A stretch of 64,000 bases of DNA from Tritrichomonas musculus (GCA_039105265.1 JAPFFF010000004.1:496001-560000), one strand, 5' to 3'; shown: positions 18,670 through 29,222, counted from the stretch's first letter. The notes: generated from the sequence alone by a model not told the origin. Translations and numbers: made by a program.

Positions 18670-19971
18670 ATGGAAAATAAAGATGATGATAATCAAGACT
18701 TACTCCCAGTTGAAATAGAAACGCATCAAAGCTATCTCTTAAACTATGAAAAAAATAATATAAAAGAAGATATAACTATTATAGTGGTATCATTTTTGAT
18801 AATCATATCTCATCTTTTGAATTCATTCTTCAATCCAGGAATTAACCTTAATCATACCCAAACAATAGGAATTCCATCATCATCAAATATAAATAATATA
18901 ACAGCTACATATGAAATTACAAATATCAAAAAATCAAATCTTTTTTTAATAATAGGATTCATGTTTTCTAAAAATAATACTGGCAAAGAATCACACGCTT
19001 ATGTTAATTTAACATCATTGATTGAAACATCATACAACAATCAGAAAGTATTTGAAAAAGGAATTCATAAACAAAACATACATTTGCATTCAAGAAAAAA
19101 TCAAATATCAAGCAATTTCGCACAGTTTTTCATGACAAATCAGATAAATTTTAATTCCTTTATTATTATTTTGGCAGTACACGGACTTTTTGATGATTTT
19201 ACAAAATGTTTGATTGAAATATATTATGCAAGTCCAGCATTTACTTATTTTAATATATTTGTAAGTCTAAGTTCAATTATTTTGATAATCTCTTTTTTAT
19301 TAACTTACATTTTAAAAACACGGAAAATAAAAGGGAATCATCCTTATCGCCCCGAATTTTATTTTCCTGTTTGCTTATTATTATGCTTGCTTCTTTATAT
19401 TCTCACAACTATAATCATTTTGAAAGATAAATACATTTTTAATTACATCATATTGGCATTAAGAAGTCTTGCTACTTCTAGTTTTTTTTCGTCTATTATT
19501 TTTTACAGAAATTTAAGTTATCCTTTAAATCTTAAGAAAGATTTAATCATTTCGTTAATGATGCTTATAATATATTTTTCAATCGATATCATGCGCTTAC
19601 TAGAGATAAATTCAGTTTTATGCACAATTTCATATTTTATGAGGTTATTTTTCTCTATACTTTCTTTGTTTACAACTGTCAAATATGAAAAAGCTTCCCT
19701 TAAAGAATATGGAAATAACTTGTTATTTTATTCTGGCTTTATTTTACTTATAGGCTTTGCTTTCAATAATAATGACTTAATTTTGTTGACACAAAAATAT
19801 TATAATGAATTTTCTCATAATATTTTATTTTCACAAACAATGCTTGCATATACACTAGCTGTTACATATATTTTATTCCCATCTCCTTTAGAAAATATTC
19901 GTATGAATGATCATCAATCAAGCAAACAATTAACATCTTATGCAGAAGAAAACCCACAAAATAATCAATAA
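18670..19971 (+). CDS. multi-pass membrane protein, TMEM181/Wntless-like
   Basis: The first ATG in frame is at 18670, giving 433 residues. A first membrane helix (about 36-55) is followed by a lumenal or extracellular domain (about 56-175) with possible N-glycosylation sites (NIT, NNT, NLT). About seven membrane helices then fill residues 190-415. This layout is that of the TMEM181/Wntless (GOST) group. Details also agree with TMEM181: the short 'SPAFTYFNIFVSL' segment before the second helix ('NPAFSRLEIWFRF' in TMEM181) and a last helix ending in 'TYILFPSPLEN' ('AFVYSPSKN'). Members act in membrane trafficking or signalling; the precise role here is unknown. The family call rests on by-eye alignment. 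Confidence 0.5.
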   Translation: MENKDDDNQDLLPVEIETHQSYLLNYEKNNIKEDITIIVVSFLIIISHLLNSFFNPGINLNHTQTIGIPSSSNINNITATYEITNIKKSNLFLIIGFMFSKNNTGKESHAYVNLTSLIETSYNNQKVFEKGIHKQNIHLHSRKNQISSNFAQFFMTNQINFNSFIIILAVHGLFDDFTKCLIEIYYASPAFTYFNIFVSLSSIILIISFLLTYILKTRKIKGNHPYRPEFYFPVCLLLCLLLYILTTIIILKDKYIFNYIILALRSLATSSFFSSIIFYRNLSYPLNLKKDLIISLMMLIIYFSIDIMRLLEINSVLCTISYFMRLFFSILSLFTTVKYEKASLKEYGNNLLFYSGFILLIGFAFNNNDLILLTQKYYNEFSHNILFSQTMLAYTLAVTYILFPSPLENIRMNDHQSSKQLTSYAEENPQNNQ

Positions 19972-20092
19972 TTTTAACACAAATAATTAATTTATAATAT
20001 GTAATGTATATATATATATATATGGTAATTTTAATAAAAATCTTTTTTAAAAAATTACAATGAATAATTTTTTTTTATAACTTCCGCCATGC

Positions 20093-23000
20093 TTATTTAA
20101 ATGGGGGACTTGTAACAGTGGTTACTTTCCCGTTTTGATCAAAAAGTGTAAATTCTTCAGATAAAGGATCAAAAGAAATTGATAATAAGTTTGGCACTCC
20201 ATTTAATGTTACTAATTCTTCATTAATTTTATCAAGATAAAATGCTTCAAAATACATAATTGTGCTATTTTCACCATCATTTTTCACCATTCCAATATAA
20301 TCAATTCCATCTCTTGTTGTAAATTTGAACCAGTGAACAATTTTTTGGAAATCAAAATGAACTTTTCTAATCAGTGTTCCATTATTAGTAAGCAAATATG
20401 CTTTAGATTTCGTAGCAATAAAAATAAATCCAAAAGAATCTGTAATTAATAATTCAAGCGCTACTTTACCGTTTAGGCTGAATTCATTTATTAGTTTTCC
20501 ATCATACAATGTTATTAATCTAACATATGTATCTTGTGAAAAAATAGCGATTATATTGAAATTCAAAGATACTTTTAATATTTTTACGTATGATGGAATT
20601 TGGTGAATTTGTTGATTTCCTTCGATATCTAATTTTACTGTTGTAGATTTGCTTTTGTAAGAAGGCAAAATCTTTCGCTTGTCCGAATGGACTTGTTGTG
20701 ATAAAGAGCCTTTAAATGTAAGATCACGTACTAAATTGATTCGGGTTGGCGTTGAAAGATAAACTAATCGATTTATTGAACCAGCAAATAAAACAATAGA
20801 TGGATCAATGAAAATATTCTTGATTATATTTGTATTTCCGTATTTATCAACAGCGATTAAGTTATGAAGTTTATTACTATATATAATAACTCCATCTGCT
20901 AATGAAAAGAATTGTGCATCTGTAGAAAAATCAATAGATTGATCAGAAGTATCTTTTGTTTCTTTATTTGTAACAAAAAATAAATAACCTTCAGTCGAAC
21001 AGACTATAAATCTGTTAAACGAGTCAATATCCCTAATTTGTGCTGCAAATTTTATTTTAATATCTTGATTGCTGAATAATAGATATTCCTTTTGAGGTGC
21101 AGATTGTGACTTATAAAAAATAGGTCTTGATTGAATTGTAATATTAAAAACTTTTTCAACCCAAACCTCAATATTATTGATATTTTCAATCATCTTCCTA
21201 AGATTATAAACAAATTCAAACCTATCATTTGCAAATTCTTTTGGTATCAACTGTTTTTGAGATATTGATTCAAAGAAATAATATAATTCTGCAGATACAA
21301 CATTTTTTGATTTTAATTGATTTATCATCCTATTACTTGAACTTGATTCACCAGCAAAATCAACATCAAAAGACGTATCATCAATTTTCATGTTATTTGA
21401 AAATTCATAAATTTGATCATTATTATCACTTTTGTGAACATCTTTAGATAACATTGATGGAAAACAAGCATTTAAAATCGATTTCTGTGTTCTTCCCTTA
21501 TAAAAGTTTATAAACATTAACAATTGAAAAGTAGTAATTCGGTAATCTCTCCAATTGTTAATATGATCGTCTAATAATTTTTGAGTTACTTTTCTTGATA
21601 TAATCTTCTTTTTTGTCATTTTTGATCTTAAAATTTTATTTGCTTCGGTATCGTTAAAAGTTATAAAGAAAGATTTTCCTTCATTTGTAATGTATTCGAT
21701 TGTTAAATTTTCACGTTTAAAACCATAAATATCTTTGTAATCAATTTTAAAAGACTTTGAATCTGTTTTTATAGATATTATACCATGCTTCAGTTCGAAA
21801 GAAGCAGGAATAGCTTCATCACCTTCTTCCTTATAAATATGGCAGTTAATATTATCCTCCTTTAATTCAGTTTTTTCCTCTTTGCTTGCAGCCGATATCT
21901 GTTCGAGGATACCTTGTCTATACTCAAGGTCGACTGATCTTTTTCTCTTTAAATTATATTGAGAGAAATGGTCAATATTTTGACCAGAAAAAATCGAATT
22001 CTGAGTTGAAATTGAAGGTTGATTTTCCTGATTCAAATTTTCAGAAGGTGAAAAAGTTGGACTTTTTGAGTTAGCAATTGAAGTCACGAATTTTTCATTT
22101 GTGAAATCATGAAAAGCTTTAGAATTCAACGACCGTTTAATTGTCTCCAAAATTGAATGGATCTGCTTTGAATACTGTTCTTTATAATCCTTTCTCATTT
22201 TCTCAATGAACTTGCACATAGATGCGTAATTATCAGCACTTTGTGGCTTGAAATCAAGCGAGATTGTGCTCAATATAACTCTGACATTTTTGATGTAATC
22301 CTGAGGATAAAAGCGGAAATGATTTACAGCATCATTTATTTGATTTAAAGCCAAATCATTCAGTCCTTTTTGAAAGATTGCTTCATCTTCAAGTCTAACG
22401 AAGAAACGAACGTCAAATGACGAGTAACTTTGATTGACGAAAATCAAAACATCATCAATATTATTGAATTGAAAAGGAACAAATTTTGGCTTCGTTGGAG
22501 TTGCAACGAAAAACAACGAATAACAAATCTGCACGAAAATGTCGCCCAAATTTTTATTATCTGGATTGAAGTTAGTTAGAAGCATGTAGAATATTAACAA
22601 CGAATCATCATTGGATGACTTGAAGAAATCTTGAATGTAAGTTATCAATGAAATAGAAGTAACAATTGCATCCCAATTTCCATTGACTGATCGTGCAACT
22701 ACAGCCAGAATTTGCTCTTTTGCAAACCTCTCTTCAACAAAGAAAGAAAGAACAATTGGAAAGAAAAGCCATTTCTCAAAATAATCATTAATAACAACTT
22801 CATTTAAATTCGAAATGAATTCTTCATCATTGAAAATCGTCGCCATTCTAGATGAACGTCTTCTCTTCTTTCCTTTGCTTTTGTCTTTACTTGTGAAGAG
22901 AATCAAGGCGCACAAAAGTGGAAATAGATACGGATAAAGATGAATCTGCTTGCCTAGGTATTGAATCACTCCTTCATACATTCGAGGATCAATGATTCGA

Positions 23001-26000
23001 AGAGATTCAGCAGTGTATTTGAGAACTGACGTGTGTGGAATGATCTCATGAATACCAAACAAAGCTTCACAAATTATGGTTGAGTCTTTGATTCGCAACG
23101 CTGAAAAAATGACATTGAATTGGCTGCTCTCTTTCTGAAGAACTGTGTAAAGTTGACGAACTAGATCTGGCATTCGCTTCTCATCATGCGGATTGTTTTG
23201 GGATGTTGATACGATCATGCTGCTGCTGTTGCTACTGCTGATGTTGGCACTGTTGTCATCATTGACGTTGTCATTGTCATCGTCATCAATGTTGTTCTGG
23301 TTGTTCTTGCTGTTCTTCGCATACGAGGAAAACTGCGAAAGTTGAAGAAGATAGATCAGAGTGTTCGTCTCTTTTTCTAACTCATCCTGAGATGAAAAGC
23401 CAATGTTCAATGACTTGAAGTACTTCTTGTCATAATCAAGCGACTTCCTCTTGAAATAAGGAAGCTTCGCAAAGAAATTAAGCTTCGATAAAAATTTCTT
23501 CTTTTTCTTTTTACCACCACCGCTTCCACTCTCATTCTCGTTCATATCATCATCATTTTCAATATCATTTTCAATATCATTTTCATTATCATCACTAATT
23601 TCATTATTATTATTATTGTCATCATCATTGTTATTGTTATTATTATTGTCATCATCATTGTTATTGTTATTACTGTTACTGTTATTGTTATTATTACTGT
23701 TGCTGTTATTATTGTTACTGTTACTATTGCTGTTGCTACTGATGTTGTTGTTACTATTTGTGTTTTCATTATCACTTTCAATATCATCATCATCATCGTT
23801 GTTGTTGTCGTCGGCGTTTTGATTGTCATCGATGTATTCGACATCATTTTCAAATGAACTTGAATCATCAGATTCTTCTTCGTTTAATGATGATGAGGAT
23901 GAATCTGAATCAATGGCGCCGATGTCATGATCAAGAGACATAGAAGTTGATAATGTTTGACCATCCTGCAGATTACGAGAACTCTTTCTTCTTCTATGCA
24001 AACGACGATGGAAGTGTTTTTTAATTTTTTCCTTCCATTTTTTGACTTTTGATCCTTCAGAAGGCTGCTTCACAATTTCATCATTTCCGAAGACGTCTAT
24101 ACACATAGATTTGAGGTTTGATTGAGGCAAAACCGTTCTTCTCAATTCATTAGAAGCAGTACAATATTTCTGTGTATTTTTCAAATAGGCTTCATTTGTC
24201 ATTATTTTATTAAATTTCAAAATCAATTCAGAAATCATTTGGAAAAGTATTTTTTCTTCATCTTGATTCATATTAATGTAAGCCAAACGTTCAAGGAATA
24301 AGAAGAATTGATCCCAATGATAAGGTGACAATTTCCTCTGCTCAAAAAGTTCAATTTTATTCAAGAAAGAAGAGATGAAAGAACCTTCTTTGAAAAAATT
24401 TTGATAACGAATTAATAAAGTGTCATTCCAAAAGTAAAGAATCTCGTCGAAATTGGAATAATTAATCCAAATGTCAAGATTAATTATTATATTTTTGAAC
24501 CATTTTTGTTGTAATGATACTTCTTGTTTACTACTTTTTGGCTTAATTAAATTCAAATTCAAATTTAAATTATTCTTATAAAAAGCTTCATTCAAAACAG
24601 CACTGTTACTTGCACTAATGTTGTTTTCTTTATCATTGGAGTCATCATTTTCTCTTGCTTGAGGAATATGAGAGAAAATAGAGAAAATAATTCTGTACAG
24701 CTTTTTGAATTGATAACATTTTTCTAATGTAACAAGGTGATAAATTGGCGATATTTCAATCGGTATCACAAAGGCAAGACTATCAATCAATGAAAGATAA
24801 TAATAACAAACTTTTTCATCTTCTTCTTCAAAGAGAAGTTGAAAGATCTTATTAACAGTGTTCGGATTACATAACGTAGAAAGAAGTGTCTCATTCGTAT
24901 ACGAACGTTTAGAATAAACAAAATCGCCTGGAATTATTGAAGAGACAATAATTGAAGATGAGTCAAAAGTTCGTGTAGAAGATTTAAAGAATGTCAAATG
25001 TTCAATTTCACTCTGATTTAAAGCACGATTAAACAAACTAATCGTTCCAATGTAACCGCAAATTTGATGGTGAAATTTGGCACTACTTGATCCACCAACC
25101 GAAAGTCTAACCGTCGAATTACTCTGAAATGTAATTGGAACAAATTGTGACTGATTCATGTCAGAATTATCAATGTAAGTCGATATTAAAAATGACTCAG
25201 AATCAAATATTATCGTGAAAAGTCGCCATTTCATTTGGTTAAAAATGTTTTGACGAAGAATCACTTCAGTTACATTTTGCTTTGTTTCCAATGAAATTTT
25301 CATCTGATTCTTTTGTAAGAAAATATTCAATGCCGTATCGTTACTCCTACATTTCAAAGAAATTAGATTAATTTCAATGTTTTGAATCTCTACGAATGTG
25401 TCAATTAACAGCCAAAAAGATAAAGTGAAAGTCTTTTGAAAGATCGACGAATTCAGCTTTTTGCATGAATAATTCGACTGGAAAAATCCTAAAGGAACGA
25501 TAGGACGCGGATCATTCAATGACCTTTCTAATAGATAATAAAGATCAGGAAGTAATGATTGATTTGTCAAGAATGACGACACAATTGAATAGTCACAATT
25601 AACTTTCATTATTTTAAATAACAATGATTTCATTTTATTTTTATCATCAACTCGAATATCAAAGTCAACACCTTCTCTTTTGAACTTCTTTTCATCGTTC
25701 TTCGTCAACAGCTCAACAATGATGTAATCTATCTTGTAACGATGAAAGTAGGCAGCATTAAGCAGAGAGAATTCAATGAGATCATTGAAAAGTTTCAATA
25801 CTTTATTTGTGAATCCATAAGTTAAAGCCAAAATCAGCAAAAAAATCGGATTTTGAATCAAGAATCCTTCTTTACCAACCATTTTTGATTCTGGATTTCC
25901 GATTTTTAGAACAAGTTGATTTTGAAGCTCAGGTGAATTGAACTTTTGAATGAACTGGCCAATTAATCTCAATTGAAAACCAGGAACTTTTTGATAAAGA

Positions 26001-27844
26001 CCGACAAATTCAAAGATGAATTGTAAAGCTTCATAACAATGAAAATCAACGTTTTTCTCATGGCACATCGAAAGGTAGCTAATTAATAAGTCAAACACAC
26101 TTGTTGTCAATTCAGCGCAATGCTTAAATCTGAGGAAGAAAGACGATACGATTTCAATAAAGCGCCAAGAAATCTCCAAGTTGGAGTCCAATGAACCATT
26201 GATGAAGTTGAAGACATATTCAAATTCGTAATGATTCCTTTCTGGCGCTTTCAATGTGCTTTTGAAGAGGAAGACAAAGATCGAAGTGACACTTTTTTCA
26301 TAAGAAAATTGCATGACTTGGCTGAAATATTTGTAGCTATCGTCCATCTCAGAAAACAGATTCGACATGACCAGAAAAAGTGATGATCTAGCCTTCTCAA
26401 TATTTTGAGAGTGACTCTCAATATCAATCCTTCTCAAAATGAGTGATGTGCTGATGACGGTTTCAATGAAAAACTGGTTATAATAAGCTTTCAAATTCTT
26501 TATTCTGGACAGAAATTCTGCCATAAATAACGGATTTGTTATCGCACTCAATTTTTGGTCGATATCGACATTTCCGTTAGACGATACAATTGAGAAGACA
26601 AGGGAACGTATCGTCTCAAGAGTCGGATCCAACTTTTTCTTATTAAAGGCCGTTACATTTTGATTGAAAATGCATGAATTGAAAAAGAAATTTGAATAGT
26701 CAGAGACGATAGAATTCTTTGAAATTTTGTCACACAAAACAATGAAAATAATGTATAACGAAACCTTCTCGTCTTCGTTGGCTGAACTTTCAAATTTATC
26801 TACAATGACATCCAAAAATAATTTCACAAGATTTTGTGAGAAAAATTGAAAGGAGCTCTCAATTGCATTGATTTTTTTCCTGACGGTTTTATTCAAAATT
26901 CTTAATAAAAATTCTGACTCATTATCACAATATTCAATGTAGCTCTTAAAACCATCGGAAAAGTGACTCTCTGTTTCAATAGTTTCGTAATTGAATTTGA
27001 TATCTTTTTGTGAGGGAGCATTCAATTCTTCTTCATACTTTTTGACTTTGGTTTCACCTGCATTTTCGCATATTTGCACTGCCAGATCTTTCATGATTTG
27101 CTCAGTTTTTGGAAAAGGAGGTAATAACGATAAACAATTCAATGCTTTTTCATTGAATTTTTCACATAATGGCTGTAGAAATATTATGATCTTTTCCGAA
27201 AGCTCATTTGTTTGCGCATTTGATAATACTAAATCTAAAAGAGATTCTTCAGAGTTTGTAGAAATATCTTTTGCTATATTAACGAAATCGATGAAAAAAT
27301 CAACATTTATTATAAATGCTGATGAGGTATAAAATTTAATCGTTTCCGTACAACATATTGATGGTTTGTTAAAATCTCGATGGTAATTAATAAAATAAAG
27401 AACAATTGAATTCGCAAAAAAAGAATAAATATCTGAATAAATTTGTTTCGCTTGAGTTTGGTACGGATTTAGGCATATCATAGCGTTTACAATTTTTATA
27501 AAATTATCTTCATCGTTTATGTTTTTTTGTTGAGAATGGTAATAAAAAAATGAAAGAACTTGGTAAAAAAAAATGAGTGCATTAAATTCTTTAAAGGAAA
27601 GACTCATATTTAAAATTTCGTTGATAACATTTGGATCAAAGGCATAATTGTATTTGATTTTTTCTAAGCAATTGTAAAATTCTCCCCAGTTTTTGCATTT
27701 GGAAAAATTGGAATATTGATTTTTATCATATTTTGGTATTTGATTTAAGAATTGAATACAACTCGAATCTAATGACGAATCATCAAAATGTGATCGTAAA
27801 GAAAAAAGATCAGAAATTCTGGCAAAATCATTTCCTTTACTCAT
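20093..27844 (-). CDS. giant BEACH-family (PH-BEACH/WD40-like) protein with reduced BEACH core
   Basis: The 2583-residue protein has the BEACH-family layout. The N-terminal half is helical-repeat. A concanavalin-A/LamG-like domain lies at about 788-948, with strands such as 'TFTLSFWLLID' and 'WRLFTIIFD'. An Asn/Asp/Ser tract fills about 1350-1440. A PH-like domain is at about 2000-2085 ('ASFELKHGIISIKT', then 'DIYGFKR'). The start of a BEACH domain is at about 2090 ('WRDYRITTFQLLMFINFYKGRT', compare 'W..G.ISNFEYLM.LN..AGR'). Its last part is at about 2175-2240 ('LYYFFESISQKQLIPKEF', 'EVWVEKVFN'). WD40-like strands run to the end. The region in between, which should hold the most conserved BEACH residues, is only about 60 residues. 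Relatives act as scaffolds in vesicle and lysosome traffic. Confidence 0.75.
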   Translation of the reverse strand: MSKGNDFARISDLFSLRSHFDDSSLDSSCIQFLNQIPKYDKNQYSNFSKCKNWGEFYNCLEKIKYNYAFDPNVINEILNMSLSFKEFNALIFFYQVLSFFYYHSQQKNINDEDNFIKIVNAMICLNPYQTQAKQIYSDIYSFFANSIVLYFINYHRDFNKPSICCTETIKFYTSSAFIINVDFFIDFVNIAKDISTNSEESLLDLVLSNAQTNELSEKIIIFLQPLCEKFNEKALNCLSLLPPFPKTEQIMKDLAVQICENAGETKVKKYEEELNAPSQKDIKFNYETIETESHFSDGFKSYIEYCDNESEFLLRILNKTVRKKINAIESSFQFFSQNLVKLFLDVIVDKFESSANEDEKVSLYIIFIVLCDKISKNSIVSDYSNFFFNSCIFNQNVTAFNKKKLDPTLETIRSLVFSIVSSNGNVDIDQKLSAITNPLFMAEFLSRIKNLKAYYNQFFIETVISTSLILRRIDIESHSQNIEKARSSLFLVMSNLFSEMDDSYKYFSQVMQFSYEKSVTSIFVFLFKSTLKAPERNHYEFEYVFNFINGSLDSNLEISWRFIEIVSSFFLRFKHCAELTTSVFDLLISYLSMCHEKNVDFHCYEALQFIFEFVGLYQKVPGFQLRLIGQFIQKFNSPELQNQLVLKIGNPESKMVGKEGFLIQNPIFLLILALTYGFTNKVLKLFNDLIEFSLLNAAYFHRYKIDYIIVELLTKNDEKKFKREGVDFDIRVDDKNKMKSLLFKIMKVNCDYSIVSSFLTNQSLLPDLYYLLERSLNDPRPIVPLGFFQSNYSCKKLNSSIFQKTFTLSFWLLIDTFVEIQNIEINLISLKCRSNDTALNIFLQKNQMKISLETKQNVTEVILRQNIFNQMKWRLFTIIFDSESFLISTYIDNSDMNQSQFVPITFQSNSTVRLSVGGSSSAKFHHQICGYIGTISLFNRALNQSEIEHLTFFKSSTRTFDSSSIIVSSIIPGDFVYSKRSYTNETLLSTLCNPNTVNKIFQLLFEEEDEKVCYYYLSLIDSLAFVIPIEISPIYHLVTLEKCYQFKKLYRIIFSIFSHIPQARENDDSNDKENNISASNSAVLNEAFYKNNLNLNLNLIKPKSSKQEVSLQQKWFKNIIINLDIWINYSNFDEILYFWNDTLLIRYQNFFKEGSFISSFLNKIELFEQRKLSPYHWDQFFLFLERLAYINMNQDEEKILFQMISELILKFNKIMTNEAYLKNTQKYCTASNELRRTVLPQSNLKSMCIDVFGNDEIVKQPSEGSKVKKWKEKIKKHFHRRLHRRRKSSRNLQDGQTLSTSMSLDHDIGAIDSDSSSSSLNEEESDDSSSFENDVEYIDDNQNADDNNNDDDDDIESDNENTNSNNNISSNSNSNSNNNNSNSNNNNNSNSNNNNNDDDNNNNNNNDDDNNNNNEISDDNENDIENDIENDDDMNENESGSGGGKKKKKKFLSKLNFFAKLPYFKRKSLDYDKKYFKSLNIGFSSQDELEKETNTLIYLLQLSQFSSYAKNSKNNQNNIDDDDNDNVNDDNSANISSSNSSSMIVSTSQNNPHDEKRMPDLVRQLYTVLQKESSQFNVIFSALRIKDSTIICEALFGIHEIIPHTSVLKYTAESLRIIDPRMYEGVIQYLGKQIHLYPYLFPLLCALILFTSKDKSKGKKRRRSSRMATIFNDEEFISNLNEVVINDYFEKWLFFPIVLSFFVEERFAKEQILAVVARSVNGNWDAIVTSISLITYIQDFFKSSNDDSLLIFYMLLTNFNPDNKNLGDIFVQICYSLFFVATPTKPKFVPFQFNNIDDVLIFVNQSYSSFDVRFFVRLEDEAIFQKGLNDLALNQINDAVNHFRFYPQDYIKNVRVILSTISLDFKPQSADNYASMCKFIEKMRKDYKEQYSKQIHSILETIKRSLNSKAFHDFTNEKFVTSIANSKSPTFSPSENLNQENQPSISTQNSIFSGQNIDHFSQYNLKRKRSVDLEYRQGILEQISAASKEEKTELKEDNINCHIYKEEGDEAIPASFELKHGIISIKTDSKSFKIDYKDIYGFKRENLTIEYITNEGKSFFITFNDTEANKILRSKMTKKKIISRKVTQKLLDDHINNWRDYRITTFQLLMFINFYKGRTQKSILNACFPSMLSKDVHKSDNNDQIYEFSNNMKIDDTSFDVDFAGESSSSNRMINQLKSKNVVSAELYYFFESISQKQLIPKEFANDRFEFVYNLRKMIENINNIEVWVEKVFNITIQSRPIFYKSQSAPQKEYLLFSNQDIKIKFAAQIRDIDSFNRFIVCSTEGYLFFVTNKETKDTSDQSIDFSTDAQFFSLADGVIIYSNKLHNLIAVDKYGNTNIIKNIFIDPSIVLFAGSINRLVYLSTPTRINLVRDLTFKGSLSQQVHSDKRKILPSYKSKSTTVKLDIEGNQQIHQIPSYVKILKVSLNFNIIAIFSQDTYVRLITLYDGKLINEFSLNGKVALELLITDSFGFIFIATKSKAYLLTNNGTLIRKVHFDFQKIVHWFKFTTRDGIDYIGMVKNDGENSTIMYFEAFYLDKINEELVTLNGVPNLLSISFDPLSEEFTLFDQNGKVTTVTSPPFK
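23545..23790. repeat. in-frame microsatellite-like tract encoding Asn/Asp/Ser
   Basis: Runs of TTATTATTATTGTCATCATCATT-type triplets, read on the - strand as AAT/AAC, GAT and AGC codons, encode an Asn/Asp/Ser-rich linker inside the BEACH-family gene. The reading frame stays open throughout, as expected of triplet-repeat expansion. Two nearly identical blocks (near 23610-23640 and 23640-23670) suggest recent slippage. Confidence 0.8.
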
Positions 27845-28351
27845 TGAGGGATAATCTATTAAATTTTGATTATATGAGATTAAAAATCATTGAAAGTGGT
27901 TTCTTATGAAAAATCAGATTATCTTATTCAATTACTCATAAAATAAATTAAAAATAATTAATAAATACTTTTAAATATGCAGTTAGTTTTATTTAGAAAT
28001 TATATTAAACAAAATTTTTTTTAAGTAATAATGTTGTAAACTTTTCAAAATTGAATAACTCATAGAATATATTTCAAATCTTTCAAATTAGGAAAAAGTT
28101 TAGACACAAAGAAAAAGTTCGAATTATTTGGCTGATTTTTTTTTTTTTTACAACAAATGGTATATATAATATTTAGCATGTGAGATAGTATATTATATTA
28201 AATAATATAACATCAAATAATCTTAAATTTTGAGTTATTACATCTTTGATTTCAATTGAAAATTGATTTTCTTCTTTTTTGATTTAATTTGACTTTTTCA
28301 ATTGACAGTTTTGATGGTAAATTTGAATTCAATACTTCTTATTTTTTCAGA
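27845..28351. other. divergent intergenic (promoter) region
   Basis: About 500 bases separate the divergent BEACH-family and Myb genes. The sequence is AT-rich with a T run at 28138-28150. It should contain the promoters of both genes. The only motif I can point to is the Inr-like sequence at 28352, next to the Myb start. Confidence 0.5.
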
Positions 28352-28360
28352 TCATTTTTT
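28352..28360 (+). promoter_or_regulatory. initiator (Inr)-like TCATTTTTT deciding the Myb start
   Basis: TCATTTTTT, with the A at 28354, lies 17 bases before the ATG at 28371. That matches the known trichomonad initiator and its spacing. Transcription starting here would exclude the upstream in-frame ATG at 28314, so the motif supports the shorter protein. Confidence 0.55.
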
Positions 28361-28370
28361 AGCAAAAGAA

Positions 28371-28895
28371 ATGCAATATGGAGGCAATCAAAAAGCGCAT
28401 CCAAGAAATCATTTTACTGGAGAAGAAGATATAAAATTAATTCATATTGTTGAATCAAGTAATGATTGTGTAATAAATTGGAAAGAAGTGGCAAGAAAAA
28501 TGAAAAATAGAAATTCTAGACAATGCAAAGATCGTTGGGAAAAATATCTCAACCCAAATTTATCTGTTCAACCATGGACAATCGAAGAAGATAATTTGAT
28601 TAAAAATTTATATAATATTCATGGCCCAAAATGGAAATTAATATCAACATTTTTTAAAAACAGAACAGATATAATGATTCGAAACAGATGGAATGCACTT
28701 CATAGGAAAGCACTCAAAAAGTTAAAGAGCAAGAATAATACAATTTGTAACAGCATAAATAGCACAGAACAAATTATCAAAGAAAAGAATATTGAAATTT
28801 TAGATCAAAATCAACATATTGATAAAAATGATGAATATTTGCCATTCTTTTCAGAAATACTTAGCGAAATAGATAATGAAAATTTTATGTTTTGA
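28371..28895 (+). CDS. two-repeat Myb-like DNA-binding protein
   Basis: The protein (174 residues from the ATG at 28371) has two Myb repeats. The first (about 13-62) reads 'HFTGEEDIKLI...NWKEVARKM...SRQCKDRWEKYLNP', with the usual first Trp replaced by Phe. The second (about 66-116) reads 'PWTIEEDNLI...GPKWKLISTFF...IMIRNRWNALHR'. Each has the three-helix spacing and the recognition helix before 'RW'. Small R2R3-type Myb proteins of this length are common in trichomonads, where some regulate transcription through promoter Myb elements. The tail (about 120-174) is polar and then acidic. An ATG at 28314 would add 19 residues, but the initiator-like motif between the two ATGs favours the later one. 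Confidence 0.85.
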   Translation: MQYGGNQKAHPRNHFTGEEDIKLIHIVESSNDCVINWKEVARKMKNRNSRQCKDRWEKYLNPNLSVQPWTIEEDNLIKNLYNIHGPKWKLISTFFKNRTDIMIRNRWNALHRKALKKLKSKNNTICNSINSTEQIIKEKNIEILDQNQHIDKNDEYLPFFSEILSEIDNENFMF

Positions 28896-29147
28896 ATATC
28901 TTATAAATTAATAAATACTGTTTATGCATTATCATATTTGTTCGTGATCTATAATTTTTTTAAATAACAGTTTTTGTATTCAAAATATATAGTCGGAACG
29001 GTTATTTTATGAAAAATTAATATTTTGAATTAAAAAAATAAAAAGAATGAAATGCTAGCATTTCCCCATAATGCATTTTTTAAAATTAAGATAAAAATCC
29101 AGTTGATTTAAAAACCGCGATCTTTTTTTTTTTTTTTTTTTTTTTTT

Positions 29148-29189
29148 TGTAGCTTTATCCTTAAGGATATCCTTAAGGATAAAGCTACA
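29148..29189. repeat. perfect 42-bp palindrome next to a T26 run
   Basis: Two 21-bp arms, starting TGTAGCTTTATCC, are exact reverse complements with no spacer; the centre is 29168/29169. The middle 24 bp are two tandem copies of the self-complementary 12-mer ATCCTTAAGGAT. A run of 26 T (29123-29148) adjoins the left side. No function is known to me. It could form a cruciform, or be the product of a replication error or a tiny foldback element. Confidence 0.95.
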
Positions 29190-29222
29190 TACGTAAAATA
29201 TTGTACAAATTGATAGATTTTA

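Noticed and set aside
23616-23868. Poly-Leu, poly-Met/Thr or poly-Ile open frames around the Asn/Asp tract
   Set aside because: They are other-frame readings of triplet repeats inside the BEACH-family gene.
28317-28350. Possible short intron (GTAAAT...TTTTTTCAG) before the Myb gene
   Set aside because: It lacks the trichomonad branch/3' motif (ACTAACACACAG) and the stretch is better explained as sequence upstream of the initiator at 28352.
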